NCBI GenBank assembly: GCA_020161435.1
Contig: JAIUNV010000004.1
Span: 62,001 to 126,000 of the forward strand
Length of the DNA: 64,000 bases
Source of the DNA: Bacteroidota bacterium
GTDB taxonomy: Bacteria; Bacteroidota; Bacteroidia; Chitinophagales; Chitinophagaceae
Reading direction: 5' to 3'
How positions within the stretch are numbered: the first letter of the stretch is position 1; every line of letters begins with the position of its first letter. Below are positions 61,601 through 64,000 of this stretch, piece by piece. The notes under the pieces are model-generated. The model was not told where the DNA came from and made no database searches. It saw nothing but the letters and a program-made list of their open reading frames with translations. A program made the position numbers and the translations under genes.

Positions 61601-63028
61601 TTATGGTGTAACCGTTGTAGAATTGGCTTGTAGAAAAGCAGCGATTTTCTCTGCACTGTTGGCAATATCGTTTGTAACCCGCTTCTTCCATTCCAATCGG
61701 TCTTTGGCTACATCGTTAGCAGCTTGCAAGCATTGTGCAATAGCTTTTGTCCATTGCGATACATCGTCAATGAAAAGTGCTGCATCAATACCGTTCATGG
61801 TTTTAAAATGATTTTGTTGGTAGCCGTAAGTGATATCAAAATCGGGACACTTGGGGTGGTTGTACCGAATGTACATTGCTGGTTTATTGGCATGCGCAAA
61901 ATCAATACCCATTGTTGAGCCCACGTTGATGACAGCACTTGCATGGTCCGTCAGTTGTTGCAGCATGGCACCATCTTCAATGGTTGGATAATTCGACTCC
62001 CAATCACGATTGCCCAACCGTTGCCATATTGGGGGGGCCATCACAGCAATGCCCGGATATTTGCTGGCGACAGCATCCAACCGCTTGCTGTGATCATTGG
62101 GAGATGGCCGTACCAGAATGATGGGTCTTAGTGATTCATCCATGGCAGCAACTGCTGCACAAATATCTTCCAGATATAAATGATCACTGGGAAAGCTGGG
62201 CTCATTGCCAGAAAAGCAAATGGCTTTTCTCTCTTTGGGAAAGCCTAACGAATGGGCAAATGTTTCGTATGAACATTCATTTGTTTTCTGGTAGTAATAG
62301 TCAAACTGTGGCGTACCTGTCACATGTACTTGATGAGATTCAATAGAAGGATACAAATGCAAGAGTTCCTGCTGCATATAATTGCTCCACACCAGGTAGT
62401 GGTTGGCTTTGTAATTGATACGACTCTTGGGCAGATTGTCCCACGAAAAAATAACAGTCGATGTATTGATGCCGAGTTTATTTGCAGCGGTCATTACATA
62501 GCCAGCTTCAATAGAACGTTGGTGCGTACAAAGAATATGCGCCGGCATGTATTGTTGCAGCAACGCCATTGCATTTTTGCCGGATTTGCTTTGCAGCATA
62601 CTGGCAAAAAGTTGTTGCTCGAGTACCCTGTGTAATAAGGGAAATGCCGCAAGTATTTTCGCCGCCCGGTCCAGCAGTTTCAATGTTCTTTTTTTTCTAC
62701 CTTTTTGTGTGTACCAAAAAAGCCAGTTGGCACCTATAGATGGATTGTTGAGTTTTTTACTGTTGATGTGCAGCTGAGCAAACATTAGCAGCCTTCTCCA
62801 GATGTCGTGTTTTCTGCTTTCCTGCAATTCAGGCAGTGCAATAAAGGTGAATCTTCCCGGATGTTTTGCTTCTATCCAATTCAATATTTCCTGCGGCAGA
62901 TTGTGCATCAGCAATAGCCGATGATTGGGCAACAACGCAGGAAGTTCGCTATACAGATAATTGCGTACGCCAATGCCATCGGGTACTAAAAAAGCAATGG
63001 TTGAAGAGGTAGCTGCTTCCGTACTCAT
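61601..63028 (-). CDS. Putative GT-B fold glycosyl- or polyol-phosphate transferase
   Basis: 475 residues. The N-terminal half (FLVPDGIGVRNYLYSELPALL) and a TSTVIFSWDNLPKSRINYKANHYLVWSNYM motif (in parts) look like GT-B enzymes related to CDP-glycerol glycerophosphotransferases. The C-terminal donor region includes HVTGTPQFDYY, ILVRPSPNDHS and INVGSTMGIDFAHANKPAMYI. Exact donor unknown. It lies between asparagine synthetase and neuB and so could add the nonulosonic acid or another sugar to the glycan. It is not a standard sialyltransferase family I can name. Confidence 0.6.
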   Translation of the reverse strand: MSTEAATSSTIAFLVPDGIGVRNYLYSELPALLPNHRLLLMHNLPQEILNWIEAKHPGRFTFIALPELQESRKHDIWRRLLMFAQLHINSKKLNNPSIGANWLFWYTQKGRKKRTLKLLDRAAKILAAFPLLHRVLEQQLFASMLQSKSGKNAMALLQQYMPAHILCTHQRSIEAGYVMTAANKLGINTSTVIFSWDNLPKSRINYKANHYLVWSNYMQQELLHLYPSIESHQVHVTGTPQFDYYYQKTNECSYETFAHSLGFPKERKAICFSGNEPSFPSDHLYLEDICAAVAAMDESLRPIILVRPSPNDHSKRLDAVASKYPGIAVMAPPIWQRLGNRDWESNYPTIEDGAMLQQLTDHASAVINVGSTMGIDFAHANKPAMYIRYNHPKCPDFDITYGYQQNHFKTMNGIDAALFIDDVSQWTKAIAQCLQAANDVAKDRLEWKKRVTNDIANSAEKIAAFLQANSTTVTP

Positions 63029-63033
63029 GGCAT

Positions 63034-64000
63034 TTATGCTTTTGAATGTTGCATTTGCTGCAGCAGGAGCGAAGTGTTAATCCACTGCCAAATGTAAAAG
63101 CTATTATCGCTATACCCCAATAAATACTGCTGCCAGGTTTGCAATGTACTTTCAGCATTCATCCAACCGGGGTTGCCACTATAACAAAGCCATTGTATAT
63201 GGGCATCAGCCCATTCTCGGAGTTCATTTTTTAGCCATTCTCTTTGTGGTGTTTGCACCGGGCGTTTTGGCGCCAGTGTAAGTGTATCACCCAACCAATG
63301 TTGGGCCAGCTTCCTTAGTTGCCATTTGGTAAGTCCGTTGTTTACTTTGTCTGCATCTTGTAATGCAAATGCCATTTCTACCAGGCGATAGTCGAGCAGC
63401 GGCTCTCGAAGCTCTATACTATGTTGCATACTTGCTCTGTCATTAAAGCGTAGCGCCCGGGGGAGTTTTGTATAAAACAGATCACGGTATTGCATGTTTA
63501 AAACCCGGTTGAAAAAGGGGGTAGGAATTGCTTCAGCATTGGCAGCATTTACAAATTCATCGTTCAGGCAGTGGCGTTGTGTAGCCAATTGCTTGGTGCC
63601 TTGTACCAAAGCATTGCTGTTATTCCAATAATAATCATAACCAGCCCAGGCTTCATCTACACCTTGTCCGTCGAGCAGCACAGGAATATTTCTTTCTTTA
63701 GCTGCTTTAAATATCTGTGCGTATGCAATGGTAGGAATACCACCAAATGGTTCATCTTGTTGAGTGGCCATTTGAGTGGCCGATTGCATTACATCATTGG
63801 GTGTTAGTAAAATTTTATGGTGCTGAATGCCGGGCATTGTTTGTAACAACGGCTCTACCCAAGGCAGCTCATCGTAAGCGGCATGATTGCTGTAAAATGT
63901 AAACGCATGAAGTTGGTTGCGGTCAAGTTGTTGTTGGTGTATGGCAGCCAACAGCAAGGATGAATCCAAACCGCCACTTACTGCTACGCCCACAGGTACA
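63034..64000 (-). CDS. asnB: Asparagine synthetase-like amidotransferase (5' partial)
   Basis: The frame stays open to the right edge of the window. The visible residues start with VPVGVAVSGGLDSSLLLAAIH, the ATP-pyrophosphatase P-loop of AsnB enzymes; the GTG at 63993 is internal. Other motifs are LLDGQGVDEAWAGYDYY and RFNDRASMQHSIELREPLLDYRLVEMAF (in parts). The glutaminase domain, if present, is outside. Such genes are frequent in polysaccharide loci, where they can amidate sugar acids, in addition to making asparagine. It is first in the minus-strand operon toward neuB as seen here. Confidence 0.88.
   Translation of the reverse strand, partial: VPVGVAVSGGLDSSLLLAAIHQQQLDRNQLHAFTFYSNHAAYDELPWVEPLLQTMPGIQHHKILLTPNDVMQSATQMATQQDEPFGGIPTIAYAQIFKAAKERNIPVLLDGQGVDEAWAGYDYYWNNSNALVQGTKQLATQRHCLNDEFVNAANAEAIPTPFFNRVLNMQYRDLFYTKLPRALRFNDRASMQHSIELREPLLDYRLVEMAFALQDADKVNNGLTKWQLRKLAQHWLGDTLTLAPKRPVQTPQREWLKNELREWADAHIQWLCYSGNPGWMNAESTLQTWQQYLLGYSDNSFYIWQWINTSLLLQQMQHSKA

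Overview
The window looks like a chromosomal segment of a Bacteroidota bacterium, most likely family Chitinophagaceae. This is inferred from protein families (OmpA with TSP3 repeats, OMP_b-brl-type TonB-linked receptor, OMPP1/FadL-like porin, DUF4476, RDD/SpoIIM/DUF4129/DUF4350 proteins, archaeal-type ProRS) and from promoters of the TTTG-N19-22-TAnnTTTG type. No rRNA, insertion sequence or CRISPR array was seen. One tRNA (His, GTG) is present. Both window ends cut a gene (an ompA-like gene at the left, an asparagine synthetase at the right).

Layout. 1-10.9 kb: envelope and housekeeping genes (OmpA-like, SRAP peptidase, a lemA-TPM-TPM operon, a BNR-repeat lipoprotein, thioesterase, M1 aminopeptidase, DUF4476 protein, truA, RluA-type synthase). 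10.9-19.5 kb: a sulfur-oxidation island, all on the minus strand: type II sulfide:quinone oxidoreductase, a split YeeE/YedE transporter, an OprD-like porin, two single-domain rhodaneses, thioredoxin, two small membrane proteins sharing a GCASGxC motif, a 1-Cys peroxiredoxin, a persulfide dioxygenase-rhodanese fusion and a Crp/Fnr regulator. A perfect CAGTGA-N6-TCACTG palindrome lies upstream of the dioxygenase gene. 19.5-38.2 kb: an ABC exporter, the DUF4350/DUF4129/SpoIIM/RDD membrane group, proS, outer-membrane proteins, miaA, cca, a phosphohexomutase and pcm.

38.2-44.6 kb: a first sugar/glycosylation island. It has an NDP-hexose 2,3-dehydratase, a Gfo/Idh/MocA 3-ketoreductase and an SDR in one tight operon (a predicted 2,6-dideoxyhexose route), flanked by three putative glycosyltransferases (NodZ-like, DUF1647-like, exostosin). 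44.7-50.7 kb: TonB-linked receptor, DUF445 protein, tRNA-His and a C-terminal processing protease. 50.8-64 kb: a capsule/exopolysaccharide locus. Wza-like export lipoprotein, Wzc-like tyrosine autokinase with a Gly-Tyr tail and a Wzx-type flippase run on the plus strand. A sialic-acid type cassette (neuB, neuC, neuA) with a GT-B-like transferase and asparagine synthetase runs on the minus strand. A polysaccharide deacetylase and a GNAT acyltransferase on the plus strand and a 2-hydroxyacid dehydrogenase on the minus strand lie between.

The likely joint functions are sulfide/persulfide detoxification or energy use under Crp-type control, and construction of a surface glycan carrying a nonulosonic acid and possibly a 2,6-dideoxysugar. 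All functions are by recognition of families and motifs; no database search was run.
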